NCBI RefSeq assembly: GCF_007680845.1
Contig: NZ_VEIY01000003.1
Coordinates: forward strand, 124,001 to 188,000
DNA length: 64,000 nucleotides
Direction of reading: 5' to 3'
DNA from: Curtobacterium pusillum
GTDB lineage: Bacteria > Actinomycetota > Actinomycetes > Actinomycetales > Microbacteriaceae
Shown: positions 1 through 10,442 of the stretch, piece by piece
How the letters are laid out: the number at the start of each line of letters is the position of its first letter
Position numbering within the stretch: position 1 is the first letter of the stretch
Notes under the pieces: model-generated
The model's input: only the letters and a program-made list of their open reading frames with translations
What the model was told of the DNA's origin: nothing
Databases searched by the model: none
Position numbers and translations under genes: made by a program

Positions 1-385
1 GGGAGTCGGCGGACAGCGCCCCTTCACGCCACGCCATGGCCGCGAGCGACAGCAGCGCGGACTCGTCCGGCGTGAACCGGACGTCGACGGGTAGGTCGTA
101 CTCGCCCTTCGGGATCCGGTACCGGAGCGTCTGGTTGTTGCCGGCCGCGCCGGGGGTCTCGATCGTCTCGAGCGGGATGCCGAGTTCACGGACGTCGTCC
201 TTGTCACGCTCGAACTGGCGCTCCAGCGAGGCGTTGTCGCCGCCGGTCGTGAAGCGCTGGCGGTACCCCTGCACGTTCGCGAGGATCTCGCCCTTGGTCA
301 GCCCGGACTCCGTCGAGAGCAGCGCGAGCACCAGGCTGAACAGCCGTTCCTCGGCAGGCACACGGGGCACACGGGTCGCTGGCAC
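1..385 (-). CDS. pafB: WYL-domain transcriptional regulator, PafB-like (partial, N-terminal part)
   Basis: This is the first 128 codons of a DeoR-type helix-turn-helix plus WYL regulator, and the window edge removes the rest. The N-terminus begins PATRVPRVPAEERLFSLVLA, and the LTKGEI and LERQFERDKDDVRELG stretches look like the winged-helix DNA-binding part of PafB. In mycobacteria PafB and PafC activate the RecA-independent DNA-damage response. GTG at 385 was chosen because TAGGAT lies exactly 6 bases upstream, which fits a leaderless start; in-frame GTGs at 370 and 361 are weaker. The FKBP gene upstream on the same strand has its own terminator. Family assignment is firm; PafB rather than PafC is inferred from position beside the FKBP gene. 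Confidence 0.75.
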   Translation of the reverse strand, partial: MPATRVPRVPAEERLFSLVLALLSTESGLTKGEILANVQGYRQRFTTGGDNASLERQFERDKDDVRELGIPLETIETPGAAGNNQTLRYRIPKGEYDLPVDVRFTPDESALLSLAAMAWREGALSADS

Positions 386-402
386 GAGCCGATCCTACGG
401 CA

Positions 403-430
403 GCGCGGGTGCACCGAAGTGCATCCGCGC
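403..430 (-). terminator. Hairpin terminator after the FKBP gene
   Basis: A 12-bp stem (one mismatch) closes on a TTCG tetraloop as read on the minus strand: GCGCGGATGCAC, TTCG, GTGCACCCGCGC. It starts about 27 bases after the FKBP stop codon and lies before the pafB start. There is no T-tract, as is common in high-GC actinobacteria. Confidence 0.6.
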
Positions 431-456
431 CGCCGTCCGTGGATGGTCGGACGAGG

Positions 457-1386
457 TCAGCTCGCGGTCTTCCCGAGGACGTCGATCACGTACGCGTAGG
501 CCGTTCCCTGCTGGTGCACGATCGCGAGGACCTGGTCGCCGACGCGGTGCCCGAGGATGGCGGTCCGGACGCCTTCCTGCACCTGGCCCTTGGCGAGCGG
601 GACCGTCTGCGCGCCCGAGCCGTCGGTCCAGCTGGAGCCGGCGACCGAGGACTCGGTCCCGTCGGTCCCCCACGTCACGGCGGTGTACTTGATGATCGCG
701 CTGTCCTTCGCGGTGAGCTCGGCGCCGTGTCCCTTGCGGAGCAGGTGCGTCTCGTCCGACTTCGGGGCGGTCCACGACGGGATCGTGATGCCGGGCGCGC
801 CGGACGGGGCGAGCACGACGGCGGGCATGCCGTCGCCGGCCAGCTGGGGCGTCCCGGTGGCACGGGCGTCGAACGCGCGCTTGACGTCGATGACCGCGAC
901 GACGGCGTCCTCGGTCTTCTTCGACGAGGTGCTCGTGTCGCCGGTGTCCGAGGAGCTCACGGCGCTCTTCGGCAGGGCCACCGCGAGGCGGTCACCGACG
1001 TGCGCGCACTCGAGGGACGCACCGAGCGCGCCGTAGTTGTCGGCGCCGGCGGTGATCGGGGCGGTCTGGCCCGAGTAGCCGCTCGTCTGCGCGACATCGC
1101 CCGTGGCGCCGTCGACGAGGGTGTACTCGATGAGGACGGGGGTGCCGTCCTCGATCTCGCGGCCGTTGCCGGACTTCAGGACGGAGACCTGCGTGCCCTT
1201 CGTGGTGAGGCCGCTCGGGATGGAGACCTTCGGCTCCTTGCCGAACGAACCGGTCGCGGTCACCGCCTCGGACGCGGCGCCCGGGGCGGCGCAGCTCGAC
1301 GGCGTGCTGCCGGCCCCGCTGGCCGCGCACCCGGTGAGTGCTGCGGCGAGGCCGATGGTGACCAGGAGTGCGGGGATGGTGCGCAC
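457..1386 (-). CDS. FKBP-type peptidyl-prolyl isomerase-like lipoprotein, two FKBP-like domains
   Basis: A 309-residue predicted lipoprotein. The N-terminus RTIPALLVTIGLAAALTGC is a lipoprotein signal with lipobox LTGC and a lipidated Cys20. Two FKBP-like segments follow, at roughly 50-150 and 190-305, each with the pattern of a basic first strand, a GxxIEDGxxVLIEY-type or AELTAKDSAIIKY stretch and a closing VIDV strand. The family catalyses proline isomerisation in exported proteins, here probably on the outer face of the membrane. Both copies look divergent, so activity is uncertain. GTG at 1386 has an AGAGGG ribosome site. Upstream, TAGGCT near 1430 may be a -10. The gene sits between pafB and trmI, as in other Micrococcales. 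Confidence 0.8.
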   Translation of the reverse strand: MRTIPALLVTIGLAAALTGCAASGAGSTPSSCAAPGAASEAVTATGSFGKEPKVSIPSGLTTKGTQVSVLKSGNGREIEDGTPVLIEYTLVDGATGDVAQTSGYSGQTAPITAGADNYGALGASLECAHVGDRLAVALPKSAVSSSDTGDTSTSSKKTEDAVVAVIDVKRAFDARATGTPQLAGDGMPAVVLAPSGAPGITIPSWTAPKSDETHLLRKGHGAELTAKDSAIIKYTAVTWGTDGTESSVAGSSWTDGSGAQTVPLAKGQVQEGVRTAILGHRVGDQVLAIVHQQGTAYAYVIDVLGKTAS

Positions 1387-1429
1387 GGACCCTCTTTCCG
1401 TTCGATGCAGGACGGGCACGGTGCGTAGC

Positions 1430-3231
<1,802 letters not shown>

Positions 3232-3381
3232 GGGCGACGAGTCTACCGGGGCGGTTCCGCTCACCGCGGACGGGCGGGCGCGCTGCCGCTCCGGGGCCAT
3301 ATCCTTGTTGCTGCGAATCGTGTCCGGCCGCGCTCGGCCCCCGCCGCCCGCGCCCCGCTCCACCACCAGGAGGTCCCGTCC

Positions 3382-4302
3382 GTGCCACAGCACTCCCCCT
3401 TCAGCGACGGGCGGTTGCTCGTCGTCGCGTTCGAGGGCTGGAACGACGCCGGCGAAGCGGCCAGCGGTCTCGCCCGGCGCATCGTCGAGTCGCTCGAGCT
3501 CGACGAACTGCGCGAGCTCGACGGTGAGCGGTACGTCGACTACCAGTTCAACCGGCCGAACGTCGGCACCGACGACAACGGCGACCGCGGGATCCAGTGG
3601 CCGCGCATCGTCCTCCACGGCCCCGGCGCGGAAGGGCGACCCGTCATCGGCGCCACCGGCTCGCCCACCGAGCGGGACGTCTTCGTGCTCGTCGGCCCCG
3701 AGCCGTCCCGCACCTGGCGCGGCTTCTGCGCGGAGATCATCGACCTGGCCGACGTCTACTCGATCGACGCGGTCGTGTTCGTCGGGGCGATGCTCGCCGA
3801 CGTGCCGCACACCCGACCGATCTCCGTCTTCGTCTCGAGCGAGAACGCCGGGGTCCGTGCGGCGTTCGACGTCGACAAGTCATCGTACGAGGGGCCGACC
3901 GGCATCCTCGGGGTGCTCGCCGACGCGATGGACAAGGCCGGACTGACGACCCTGTCGCTCTGGGCGTCAGTGCCGCACTACGTGCACAACTCCCCGTCGC
4001 CCAAGGCCACACTGTCCCTGCTCGACAAGATCGAGGAGCTCACCGACGTGACCGTCCCTCGCGGGTCGCTGCTCGACGACGCGACCGAGTGGGAAGAGGG
4101 CATCGACGCCCTCGCCGCCGACGATGAGGACATGGCGTCGTACATCGGCCAGCTCGAGCAGCAGCGCGACACCGTGGACTCCCCCGAGGCGTCGGGCGAC
4201 GCCATCGCGCAGGAGTTCGAGCAGTACCTGCGGCGTCGGGAGCGCAAGGACGGCAAGGACGGCGGGACCGCCGGCGGCGAGGGCTTCCGCCCGCCGCAGT
4301 AG
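3382..4302 (+). CDS. PAC2-family (proteasome assembly chaperone-like) protein
   Basis: A 306-residue member of the PAC2 family, conserved next to trmI in many actinobacteria. The opening GRLLVVAFEGWNDAGEAASG is the family hallmark, and VFVGAMLADVPHTRP and SLWASVPHYV follow in the core. The C-terminal 80 residues are acidic and helical (EWEEGIDALAADDEDMASYI), ending in a basic tail. The biochemical function in bacteria is not settled; the family is linked to proteasome-containing genomes by synteny. GTG at 3382 has a perfect AGGAGG eight bases upstream. It is transcribed away from the HAD gene. Confidence 0.85.
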   Translation: MPQHSPFSDGRLLVVAFEGWNDAGEAASGLARRIVESLELDELRELDGERYVDYQFNRPNVGTDDNGDRGIQWPRIVLHGPGAEGRPVIGATGSPTERDVFVLVGPEPSRTWRGFCAEIIDLADVYSIDAVVFVGAMLADVPHTRPISVFVSSENAGVRAAFDVDKSSYEGPTGILGVLADAMDKAGLTTLSLWASVPHYVHNSPSPKATLSLLDKIEELTDVTVPRGSLLDDATEWEEGIDALAADDEDMASYIGQLEQQRDTVDSPEASGDAIAQEFEQYLRRRERKDGKDGGTAGGEGFRPPQ

Positions 4303-4349
4303 GCGGGGGGGGCCCGGGCCGGGCGACGGGCCGCCCCGCCCCGCCTCCC

Positions 4350-4522
4350 CGAGCGGGCGATCTACGTCCCGCTCGGCGCCGCCGACCGGCACGTTCCGCC
4401 CGCTCGCCGAACGCGAGCGGCGTGTCGTGCCCGCTCGCGGACCGCTCGGCGCCCGCTCGCGGACCGCTCGGCGACCGCTCGATCGCCGGCACCGCGTGCA
4501 CCGAGCGGGCGATCGGCACCCG
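4350..4522. repeat. Interspersed CGAGCGGGC mosaic repeat (family 2, locus 1)
   Basis: A run of CGAGCGGGC / GCCCGCTCG inverted motifs fills most of the gap between the convergent PAC2 and mshC genes. The first unit has CGAGCGGGCGATCTACG followed by CCCGCTCGGCG. Then come a TTCCGCCCGCTCG block, a GCGGCGTGTCGTGCCCGCTCG block, and several GACCGCTCGGCG tandem steps. The same order of blocks recurs near 40.5 kb (reversed) and three times at 56.4-56.8 kb. No coding sequence is supported here. Confidence 0.75.
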
Positions 4523-4537
4523 CGCCGCGGCGCCCCG

Positions 4538-5782
4538 TCAGGCCAGGCGGATACCGAGCAGGGCGTCCACCAGGTCCACGAGCTCCGCCGTGACCGCCGT
4601 CCCGCCCGCGATGGCCGTGTCGACCGCCGCGACCGCGCCGGGCGTGTCGAGGTCGTCCGCGACCCGAGCACGGATCCGGGCGATGACCTCGGCGGCGTCG
4701 TCGGCGTGACCGGCATCGGCGCCGGAGGCCCAGGCGTCCCAGGTCGCCAGCCGCGTCGTCGCACTCGTGAGCTCGGCGTCGAACCACTCCCAGTCGTCCG
4801 AGTACTTGTGCGAGAGCAACGCCAGCCGGATCGCACGAGGGTCGGCACCGTCGTCGAGCAGTCCGCGCACGGTGACGAGGTTGCCGAGCGACTTCGAGAT
4901 CTTCTCGCCCTGGTAGGCGATCATCCCGGTGTGCACGAAGGCGTTCGCCAGCGGCTGGTGCGCGAGCGCTGCGGCGTGCCCGGCGCTCATCTCGTGGTGC
5001 GGGAAGACGAGGTCGCTCCCCCCGCCCTGGACGCTGATCGGCAGACCGAGTCGGTCGCCCGCGATCACGCTGCACTCGATGTGCCAGCCGGGCCGTCCGG
5101 CACCGACCACGGAGTCCCAGCTCGGTTCGCCGTCTCGCGCGGCACGCCACAGGAGCGGGTCGAGTCGATCGCGCTTGCCGACGCGGTCGGGGTCGCCGCC
5201 GCGCTCGGCCGACAGCGCGAGCATCGTCTCGCGGTCGAGGCCGCTCTCGTCGCCGAGGGTCCAGGCTTCGGTCGGGCGGTTCACGTCGAAGTAGACGTCG
5301 TCGCCGGTGGAGTCAGGAGTCGGGACCTCGTACGCGTACCCGGTCTCCTTGAGGAACGCGACGGCTTCGGCGACGCGTCCGACCTCGTCCGTCACCGCGA
5401 CGTAGTCGTCCGGCGGCAGGACCCGGAGTGACTCCATGTCCCGGCGGAAGAGGTCGATCTGCGACGCGGCGAGTTCGCGCCAGTCGACCCCGTCCCGAGC
5501 AGCGCGCTCGAGCAGGGGGTCGTCGACGTCGGTCGTGTTCTGCGCGTACTCGACCTCGAGCCCGGCGTCGCGCCAGATACGACCCAGGGTGTCGAACGCC
5601 AGGTAGGTCGCGGCGTGCCCGAGGTGCGTCGCGTCGTACGGGGTGATGCCGCAGACGTAGAGCGCGGCTCGCTCGTCGCCACCGGTCGGGTCGACGGGCT
5701 TGCCGGTCGCCGTGTCGTGCACGACCGGGCGGGGCGCGGAACCGGGGACTTCGGGGACGGACGGGACCTGCCAGGCCCTCAC
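4538..5782 (-). CDS. mshC: Mycothiol ligase (cysteine:GlcN-Ins ligase)
   Basis: A 414-residue class I aminoacyl-tRNA-synthetase-like enzyme that joins cysteine to glucosaminyl-inositol in an ATP-dependent step of mycothiol synthesis. [13 protein letters not shown] at 52-64 is the HIGH-type motif. Cys44, Cys237 and HH at 262-263 are the expected zinc ligands. KISKS at 294-298 is the KMSKS loop. It is shorter than CysRS and lacks the CysRS tRNA-binding tail, which separates MshC from CysS. The GTG start overlaps the uppP stop (GTGA), so the two are probably co-transcribed, matching the usual actinobacterial order. Confidence 0.95.
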   Translation of the reverse strand: MRAWQVPSVPEVPGSAPRPVVHDTATGKPVDPTGGDERAALYVCGITPYDATHLGHAATYLAFDTLGRIWRDAGLEVEYAQNTTDVDDPLLERAARDGVDWRELAASQIDLFRRDMESLRVLPPDDYVAVTDEVGRVAEAVAFLKETGYAYEVPTPDSTGDDVYFDVNRPTEAWTLGDESGLDRETMLALSAERGGDPDRVGKRDRLDPLLWRAARDGEPSWDSVVGAGRPGWHIECSVIAGDRLGLPISVQGGGSDLVFPHHEMSAGHAAALAHQPLANAFVHTGMIAYQGEKISKSLGNLVTVRGLLDDGADPRAIRLALLSHKYSDDWEWFDAELTSATTRLATWDAWASGADAGHADDAAEVIARIRARVADDLDTPGAVAAVDTAIAGGTAVTAELVDLVDALLGIRLA

Positions 5783-6609
5783 GGCTGGATCACTCCGAGC
5801 GACAACAACACGAGGAGAACGATACCGAGTGCGATCCGGTAGACCACGAAGGGAAGGAAGCTGCGCTTGCTGATGTAGTTCATGAACGCGGCGATCACGA
5901 CGAAGCCGACGACGAACGCGACGACGGTCGCGATGAGGGTGTCCGCGAGACCGAACGGGGCGCCGGTGTCCCCGAGGCTCGTCGCCGCCTCGTACAGCCC
6001 CGACAGGAACACCGCGGGGACGGCGAGCAGGAAGGCGAACCGGGCCGCCGCGGGACGGGTGTAGCCGAGGGCCAGCCCCATCGAGACCGTCGCTCCGGAC
6101 CGGGACACCCCCGGCACCAGGGCGAGCACCTGCGCGAGGCCGATCAGGATCCCGCCACCGAAGGTCATGTGCTCGATGCGCCGGACCTTCCTGCCGAGGA
6201 CGTCGGCGACCCCGAGCACGATGCCGAACACCACGAGGACGATCGCCACGATCCACAGCGACCGGAAGGTGGTCTCGATCGAGTCCTTGAGCAGGATGCC
6301 GGCGATGCCGATCGGGATCGTCCCGATGATCACGAGCCACCCCAGGCGGGCGTCCGGGTCGTTGCGCGGCACGGTCTTCCCCGCGAGCGACCGGAACCAC
6401 CGCCCGATGATCCGGGTGATGTCCCGCCAGAAGTAGATGAGCACGGCGGTCTCGGTGCCGAGCTGGGTCACCGCGGTGAACGCTGCACCCGGGTCCTTCG
6501 CGTCCGGCAGGAACAAGCCGACGATGCGCAGGTGCGCGCTCGACGAGACGGGCAGGAACTCGGTGAGCCCCTGGACGAAGCCGAGGAAGATCGCCTCGAG
6601 GATGTGCAT
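5779..6609 (-). CDS. uppP: Undecaprenyl-diphosphatase (BacA type)
   Basis: A 276-residue polytopic membrane enzyme that dephosphorylates undecaprenyl pyrophosphate to recycle the lipid carrier for peptidoglycan and other envelope polymers. The signature stretches are present: [11 protein letters not shown] at 17-27 and PGVSRSG at 166-172, which line the active site. About eight hydrophobic helices are visible, ending in [16 protein letters not shown]. Family length is about 260-280. It starts at an ATG and is translationally coupled to mshC. Confidence 0.95.
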   Translation of the reverse strand: MHILEAIFLGFVQGLTEFLPVSSSAHLRIVGLFLPDAKDPGAAFTAVTQLGTETAVLIYFWRDITRIIGRWFRSLAGKTVPRNDPDARLGWLVIIGTIPIGIAGILLKDSIETTFRSLWIVAIVLVVFGIVLGVADVLGRKVRRIEHMTFGGGILIGLAQVLALVPGVSRSGATVSMGLALGYTRPAAARFAFLLAVPAVFLSGLYEAATSLGDTGAPFGLADTLIATVVAFVVGFVVIAAFMNYISKRSFLPFVVYRIALGIVLLVLLSLGVIQP

Positions 6610-6671
6610 CGCGTGCGGGCCTTTCGGGGAGGAAGGTCAGGACACCGCCACGAGGGCGACCATCAACAATA

Positions 6672-7988
6672 TCAGTACGTGGCGAGGAGGTCCCCGAGGA
6701 CGCGCCGACCGAACGCCAGGGCGTCGAGCGGCACCCGCTCGTCGACCCCGTGGAACATCGCGGGGAAGTCCACCCGGGCGGGCAGCTGCAGTGGCACGAA
6801 GCCGTACCCGGCGATGCCGAGGGTCGACAGCGCCTTGTTGTCCGTCCCGCCGGAGAGCAGGTACGGCAGGACCGGAGCCCCGGGGTCGTGCCGCTCGAGG
6901 ACGTCCCGCACGGCATCGACCAAGGGGCCGCCGAAGTCCTGTTCCAGCCCGATGTCCCGGAAGGACATCACGACCTCGACGTCGTCACCGGCGAGCTCCC
7001 GCACGCGCGCGAGCACGGACTCCTCGTCGCCGGGCAGGCACCGGATGTCCACGAGGGCCTCGGCGTGGTCGGGGATGACGTTGTGCTTGTAGCCGGCCGT
7101 GAGGACCGTCGGGTTCGAGGTCGTGTGCAGCGCCGCGTGGATGAAGCGCGAGGCCGACCCCGTCGCGAGGGCGACCTCGTCCGGGCCGGTCACGGTCGGG
7201 TCCACCCCGAGGAACCGCGCGACCTCGGCCACCATCGCGTCCGTGGTGGCCGACAGTCGGACCGGCCACTCCTCGCTGCCGATGCGGGCGACCGCCGCCG
7301 CCAGCTTCGTGATCGCGTTGTCGTGGATCACGTGCGACCCGTGCGCCGCGGTACCCGTGGCGACGAGCTTGATCCACATCAGGGCCTTCTCGCCCGTCTG
7401 CAGCAGGTACGCCCGCCGGTCGCCGAGGGTGATCGAGTACCCACCGACCTCGCTGATCGCCGCACTCGCCCCCGCGAAGACCTCGGGGTGGTTGTCGACG
7501 ACGTAGTGCGACCCGAGGACTCCCCCGGCTTCTTCGTCGGCGAAGTAGGCGATCACGAGGTCGCGCTCCGGCGCACCCTGCTGCTCGATGACGTCGGCCA
7601 GCGACGTGAGCATCATCGCGTCCATGTTCTTCATGTCGACGGCGCCGCGACCCCAGAGCGAGCCGTCCTTGATCTCGCCGCCGAACGGGTCCACCGACCA
7701 GTTCGCCGGGTCCGCCGGCACGACGTCGAGGTGTCCGTGCACGACCAGCGCCGGCTTGTCGCGGTCGCGCCCAGGGACCCGCGCGACGACGCTGACGCGG
7801 TCGGGTTCGGACTCGAACAGCTGCGGTTCGAGCCCGAGCGCCCGGAGCTTCGCCTCGACGTAGTGCGCGGCCTCGGTCTCGCCGCGCGACTTCCCTTCGC
7901 CCCAGTTCGTGGTGTCGATGCGGATGAGGTCGCGGGCGATGGCCGCCGTGGCCTCGAGGTCGGTCAGCGTGGCCTCCGGGTGCGTCAT
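6672..7988 (-). CDS. M20-family metallopeptidase / dipeptidase-like amidohydrolase
   Basis: A 438-residue di-zinc hydrolase of the M20 (ArgE/DapE/carboxypeptidase G2) superfamily. Metal and catalytic residues are visible: HGHLDVVP with His86 and Asp88, the bridging Asp118 in GAVDMKNMD, and the DEE at about 151-153. A dimerisation insert lies at about 190-310. It probably cleaves an acylated amino acid or small peptide; the exact substrate cannot be read. TAGCGT lies exactly 6 bases before the ATG and no ribosome site is present, so the mRNA may be leaderless. It lies 62 bases upstream of uppP on the same strand. Confidence 0.88.
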   Translation of the reverse strand: MTHPEATLTDLEATAAIARDLIRIDTTNWGEGKSRGETEAAHYVEAKLRALGLEPQLFESEPDRVSVVARVPGRDRDKPALVVHGHLDVVPADPANWSVDPFGGEIKDGSLWGRGAVDMKNMDAMMLTSLADVIEQQGAPERDLVIAYFADEEAGGVLGSHYVVDNHPEVFAGASAAISEVGGYSITLGDRRAYLLQTGEKALMWIKLVATGTAAHGSHVIHDNAITKLAAAVARIGSEEWPVRLSATTDAMVAEVARFLGVDPTVTGPDEVALATGSASRFIHAALHTTSNPTVLTAGYKHNVIPDHAEALVDIRCLPGDEESVLARVRELAGDDVEVVMSFRDIGLEQDFGGPLVDAVRDVLERHDPGAPVLPYLLSGGTDNKALSTLGIAGYGFVPLQLPARVDFPAMFHGVDERVPLDALAFGRRVLGDLLATY

Positions 7989-8149
7989 GCCACCACGCTA
8001 CCGGTCCCCGCCGACGCCCCTCCCGTGCGTGACCCCGCGGGACGCGCCCGGGATGCGCGGCCGTGTTCATCGTGCGTTCAGAGGCGTGCTAGTGTCTTCT
8101 CTCGGCAGGAACGCCGGGTTCGCCCCGGGAAACAGACACCAGACACCCT

Positions 8150-8235
8150 GTCCGGGTGGCGGAATTGGTAGACGCGCTAGCTTGAGGTGCTAGTGCCCGT
8201 ATTAGGGCGTGGGGGTTCAAGTCCCCCCTCGGACA
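8150..8235 (+). tRNA. tRNA-Leu (anticodon GAG)
   Basis: An 86-base class II tRNA. Acceptor arms GTCCGGG and CTCGGAC pair over seven positions with one G-T. The anticodon stem CTAGC/GCTAG encloses loop TTGAGGT, giving anticodon GAG for CUC codons. A long variable arm (TGCCCGTATTAGGGCG) and the GGGGGTTCAAGTCCCCC T-arm are present. The discriminator is A and the CCA end is not encoded. No integrase or attachment-site duplication is seen next to it. Confidence 0.97.
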
Positions 8236-8243
8236 CACAGAGC

Positions 8244-8275
8244 GAATGCCCCTGGCCTGCTGGCCGGGGGCATTC
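8244..8275 (+). terminator. Terminator of tRNA-Leu
   Basis: A strong hairpin starts 9 bases after the tRNA: GAATGCCCC-TGGCC, a short loop, then GGCC-GGGGGCATTC. It is followed by CGCGTTCC, with no T-tract. Confidence 0.7.
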
Positions 8276-8327
8276 CGCGTTCCTCCGGTCCTCGGCCGCT
8301 CCGTCCACACTCGTGCACGCGCATGAT

Positions 8328-8436
8328 CCGACACGGCACCGGTCGTTCAACCCGTGCGACGTCGACGGATGCACACGCAACGGTTGCGCGCGCATGAGGC
8401 GACACCGCAGGCGTCGATCGACGCGCGTGTTGTCGC
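8328..8436. repeat. CGACACCGCAC two-hairpin cassette (family 3, copy A, degenerate)
   Basis: About 110 bases of the 331-base gap between tRNA-Leu and the next gene align with 46180-46290. The order is the same: a CGACACGGCACCGGTCG arm, a GTGCGACGTCG arm, a linker with GATGCACACGCAACGGTTGCG, then CGACACCGCAGGCGTCGATCG closing with GTGTTGTCG. This copy has lost several stem pairs. An extra GTGCACGCGCATGATC just upstream (8314-8328) resembles the linker. No coding sequence is supported. Confidence 0.65.
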
Positions 8437-8509
8437 ACCACGCACGCGGACGCCCCGAGCGCGACCCGCCCCCGCCCCGCCCCGCCCCGCCGGCCCACCG
8501 CACCACACG

Positions 8510-8555
8510 GCGGACGGGAGGCGCGGTGCCAGCCCGCACCGCGCCTCCCGTCCGC
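8510..8555. repeat. GGAGGCGCGG palindrome (family 1) after the 8567-9151 gene
   Basis: A near-perfect inverted repeat with 20-bp arms (CGGACGGGAGGCGCGGTGC and its complement) around CAGCCC. It begins 12 bases past the stop codon of the minus-strand gene at 8567, where it would form an intrinsic terminator stem. It belongs to a family found at about ten places in the window. Confidence 0.8.
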
Positions 8556-8566
8556 CACCACCAGCG

Positions 8567-9151
8567 TCAGCGCGACCGCCGCACCCGCCGCACCACCAGC
8601 ACGACCGCGCCGAGCGCCGCCAACCATCCCCAGTTGGCGACCAGCGGATCGAGCAGCTGGTGCCGCCAGTCCCGCCGCGAGGACCCGAGCCGCGACGACA
8701 CCGGGTGGTTCCCGATCTCGGCCCGGACCCCGGTCTCGCGGATGACGCGGTCGGGCCTCCCGTGCAAGGCGTCCGTCACCCGGTGCGTGGCCACGTCGAT
8801 GCGGTCGCCGATGACGAGGAGCATCCAGTGCGCCAGCCGCCCCTCGCTGAACCGCACGTAGGCGTACCGCCGGACGACCCCGGCGAGACCCGACAGGGGC
8901 TGCGCGGTGCCGAACACCGGCGTGACGTGCGCGTGCTCGATGGACCGCTCGCGGCCGGATGCACCGTCCTGCTGCGCGGGGACCTCCCAGTGCGCGCCCG
9001 TGGCGGCTCCGGCGTCCCGGGAGAGCTTCGGCACGGACGGGCGCTGCTCGAGGTCGAGGTCGCTCCCCCAGCCCGGGATGCGGGCTCGGAGCTCCTCGGC
9101 CGAGGGGACCCGGCGCGGCGGGTCGGCGATGTACGGGGTGTGATCGGACAC
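8567..9151 (-). CDS. Hypothetical protein with a C-terminal membrane anchor
   Basis: A 194-residue protein of no recognised family. Residues 1-75 are Pro/Arg rich and probably flexible. Residues 75-135 form a compact region with RRYAYVRFSEGRLAHWMLL and VIGDRIDVATHRVTDALHG. The last 25 residues are one hydrophobic segment (WGWLAALGAVVLVV) followed by RRVRRSR, typical of a tail anchor with a cytoplasmic basic end. GTG at 9151 has AAGGAG seven bases upstream. It lies 11 bases after the alcohol dehydrogenase stop, so the two are probably one operon; a functional link to the dehydrogenase is only inferred. Confidence 0.75.
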   Translation of the reverse strand: MSDHTPYIADPPRRVPSAEELRARIPGWGSDLDLEQRPSVPKLSRDAGAATGAHWEVPAQQDGASGRERSIEHAHVTPVFGTAQPLSGLAGVVRRYAYVRFSEGRLAHWMLLVIGDRIDVATHRVTDALHGRPDRVIRETGVRAEIGNHPVSSRLGSSRRDWRHQLLDPLVANWGWLAALGAVVLVVRRVRRSR

Positions 9152-9162
9152 GGGACGCTCCT

Positions 9163-10302
9163 TCACGGGACCACGACGGTCTTGATGCAGCCGTCGAGCT
9201 TGGACGAGAACAGGTGGTACCCCTCGGCGATGTGCTCGAGGGGGATGCGGTGCGTGATGATGTCGCTCGGCTTGAAGTGCCCGGCCTGGATGTGCTCGAG
9301 CAGTCGCGGCCATTGCCGTTTCACCGGCGCCTGGTTCGTGTGGATGGTGAGGCCCTTGTTCATCGCGTCCCCGAACTTCACCGCGTTCGGGATCGGCCCG
9401 TACGCGCCGATCGCCGAGACCGTGCCGCCCTTCCGGACGCCGTCGATGGCCCAGTTCAGCGCGGTCGGCGACCCGCCCTGCAGCTTGAACTTCGAGGCGG
9501 TGACCTGCTGGGTGAAGTTGCCGTCCGCCTCGGCTCCGACGGCGTCGATGACGCTGTCCGCGCCCAGGTAGTCGGTCTGCTTCTTCATCTCGAGGACGAC
9601 GTCGTCCACCTCGGCGAAGTTGATCGTCTCGGCATGGGCGAAGGTGCGCGCCTTCTCGAGCCGGTACTCGAGCTGGTCGACCACGACCACGCGCCCCGCG
9701 CCCATGAACCACGCCGACGCCGCCGAGAACAGCCCGACGGGTCCGGCTCCGAGCACGAACACGGTGTCGCCCTCGCGGATCGACGCGAGCTGGGCCCCGA
9801 AGTAACCGGTGCTCAGCGCGTCCGTCATGAGGAGCGCGTCCTCGTCGTCGAGCCAGTCCGGGATGACCTGCGGCCCGACGTCGGCGAACGGCACGCGCAC
9901 GCGCTCCGCCTGCCCGCCGTCGTACCCGCCCGTGGTGTGCGAGTACCCGTAGATGCCCCCGACGGCCGTCGCGTTCGGGTTCACGTTGTGGCAGTTCGAG
10001 AACAGTCCTCTGGCGCAGAACCAGCACGTCCCGCAGCAGATGTTGAAGGGGACCATCACCCGGTCGCCGACGGACAGGGTCTCGACCGACGAACCGATCT
10101 GCTCGACGACGCCGATGAACTCGTGGCCGAAGGTGTGGCCGACGCGAGTGTCCGGCATCATGCCGTGGTACAGGTGCAGGTCGGACCCGCAGATCGCGGC
10201 TCGCTCGACCCGGACGATCGCGTCGTTGGGGTGCTCGATCCGTGGGTCGGGCTTCTCCTCGACACGGACCCGGTAGGGCCCGCGGTAGGTCATGGCGCGC
10301 AT
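9163..10302 (-). CDS. Zinc-dependent alcohol dehydrogenase (glutathione-independent formaldehyde dehydrogenase-like)
   Basis: A 379-residue medium-chain dehydrogenase. Catalytic zinc ligands are Cys38 (CGSDLH) and His60-Glu61 (GHEF). The structural zinc set is Cys90, Cys93, Cys96 and Cys104 (CGTCWFCARGLFSNC). VLGAGPVGLFS is the NAD-binding loop. The AICGSDLHLYHG opening and long insertions resemble FdhA-like and threonine-dehydrogenase-like enzymes, so the substrate could be an aldehyde hydrate or a sugar alcohol. The ATG at 10302 has GAGAGGAG at a good distance. It is followed by the tail-anchored hypothetical gene. Confidence 0.85.
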   Translation of the reverse strand: MRAMTYRGPYRVRVEEKPDPRIEHPNDAIVRVERAAICGSDLHLYHGMMPDTRVGHTFGHEFIGVVEQIGSSVETLSVGDRVMVPFNICCGTCWFCARGLFSNCHNVNPNATAVGGIYGYSHTTGGYDGGQAERVRVPFADVGPQVIPDWLDDEDALLMTDALSTGYFGAQLASIREGDTVFVLGAGPVGLFSAASAWFMGAGRVVVVDQLEYRLEKARTFAHAETINFAEVDDVVLEMKKQTDYLGADSVIDAVGAEADGNFTQQVTASKFKLQGGSPTALNWAIDGVRKGGTVSAIGAYGPIPNAVKFGDAMNKGLTIHTNQAPVKRQWPRLLEHIQAGHFKPSDIITHRIPLEHIAEGYHLFSSKLDGCIKTVVVP

Positions 10303-10388
10303 GGGACGCTCCTCTCGCTGGTGCCCCCAACGCTCACCGGAGGCACGTGGGAGCCGGCCCAGGACCGCGCATCCTGTCCACGGACGGA

Positions 10389-10424
10389 CGGGAGGCGCGG
10401 TGCCAGCTGGCACCGCGCCTCCCG
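10389..10424. repeat. GGAGGCGCGG palindrome (family 1) between ndh and the alcohol dehydrogenase
   Basis: A perfect 36-base palindrome, CGGGAGGCGCGGTGCCAG joined to its complement at a CAG|CTG centre. It lies downstream of ndh and upstream of the next gene on the same strand, so it is a likely terminator separating them. Confidence 0.85.
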
Positions 10425-10442
10425 TTCCGTCGTGTGGTCGCG

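Noticed and set aside
409..1428. Long open frames opposite the FKBP and trmI genes and opposite most other genes
   Set aside because: In DNA of this GC content antisense frames stay open by chance. They are Arg/Gly/Pro/Ala-rich without domains, and the opposite strand carries well-recognised families.
4538..6916. A single 792-residue fusion of a UppP-like and MshC protein
   Set aside because: The long frame before the mshC GTG reads uppP out of frame. uppP has its own intact frame ending with the GTGA overlap.
8150..8235. Integration site at tRNA-Leu
   Set aside because: No integrase, no phage genes and no direct repeat of the tRNA 3' end nearby; the flanking repeat belongs to family 3, also found far away.
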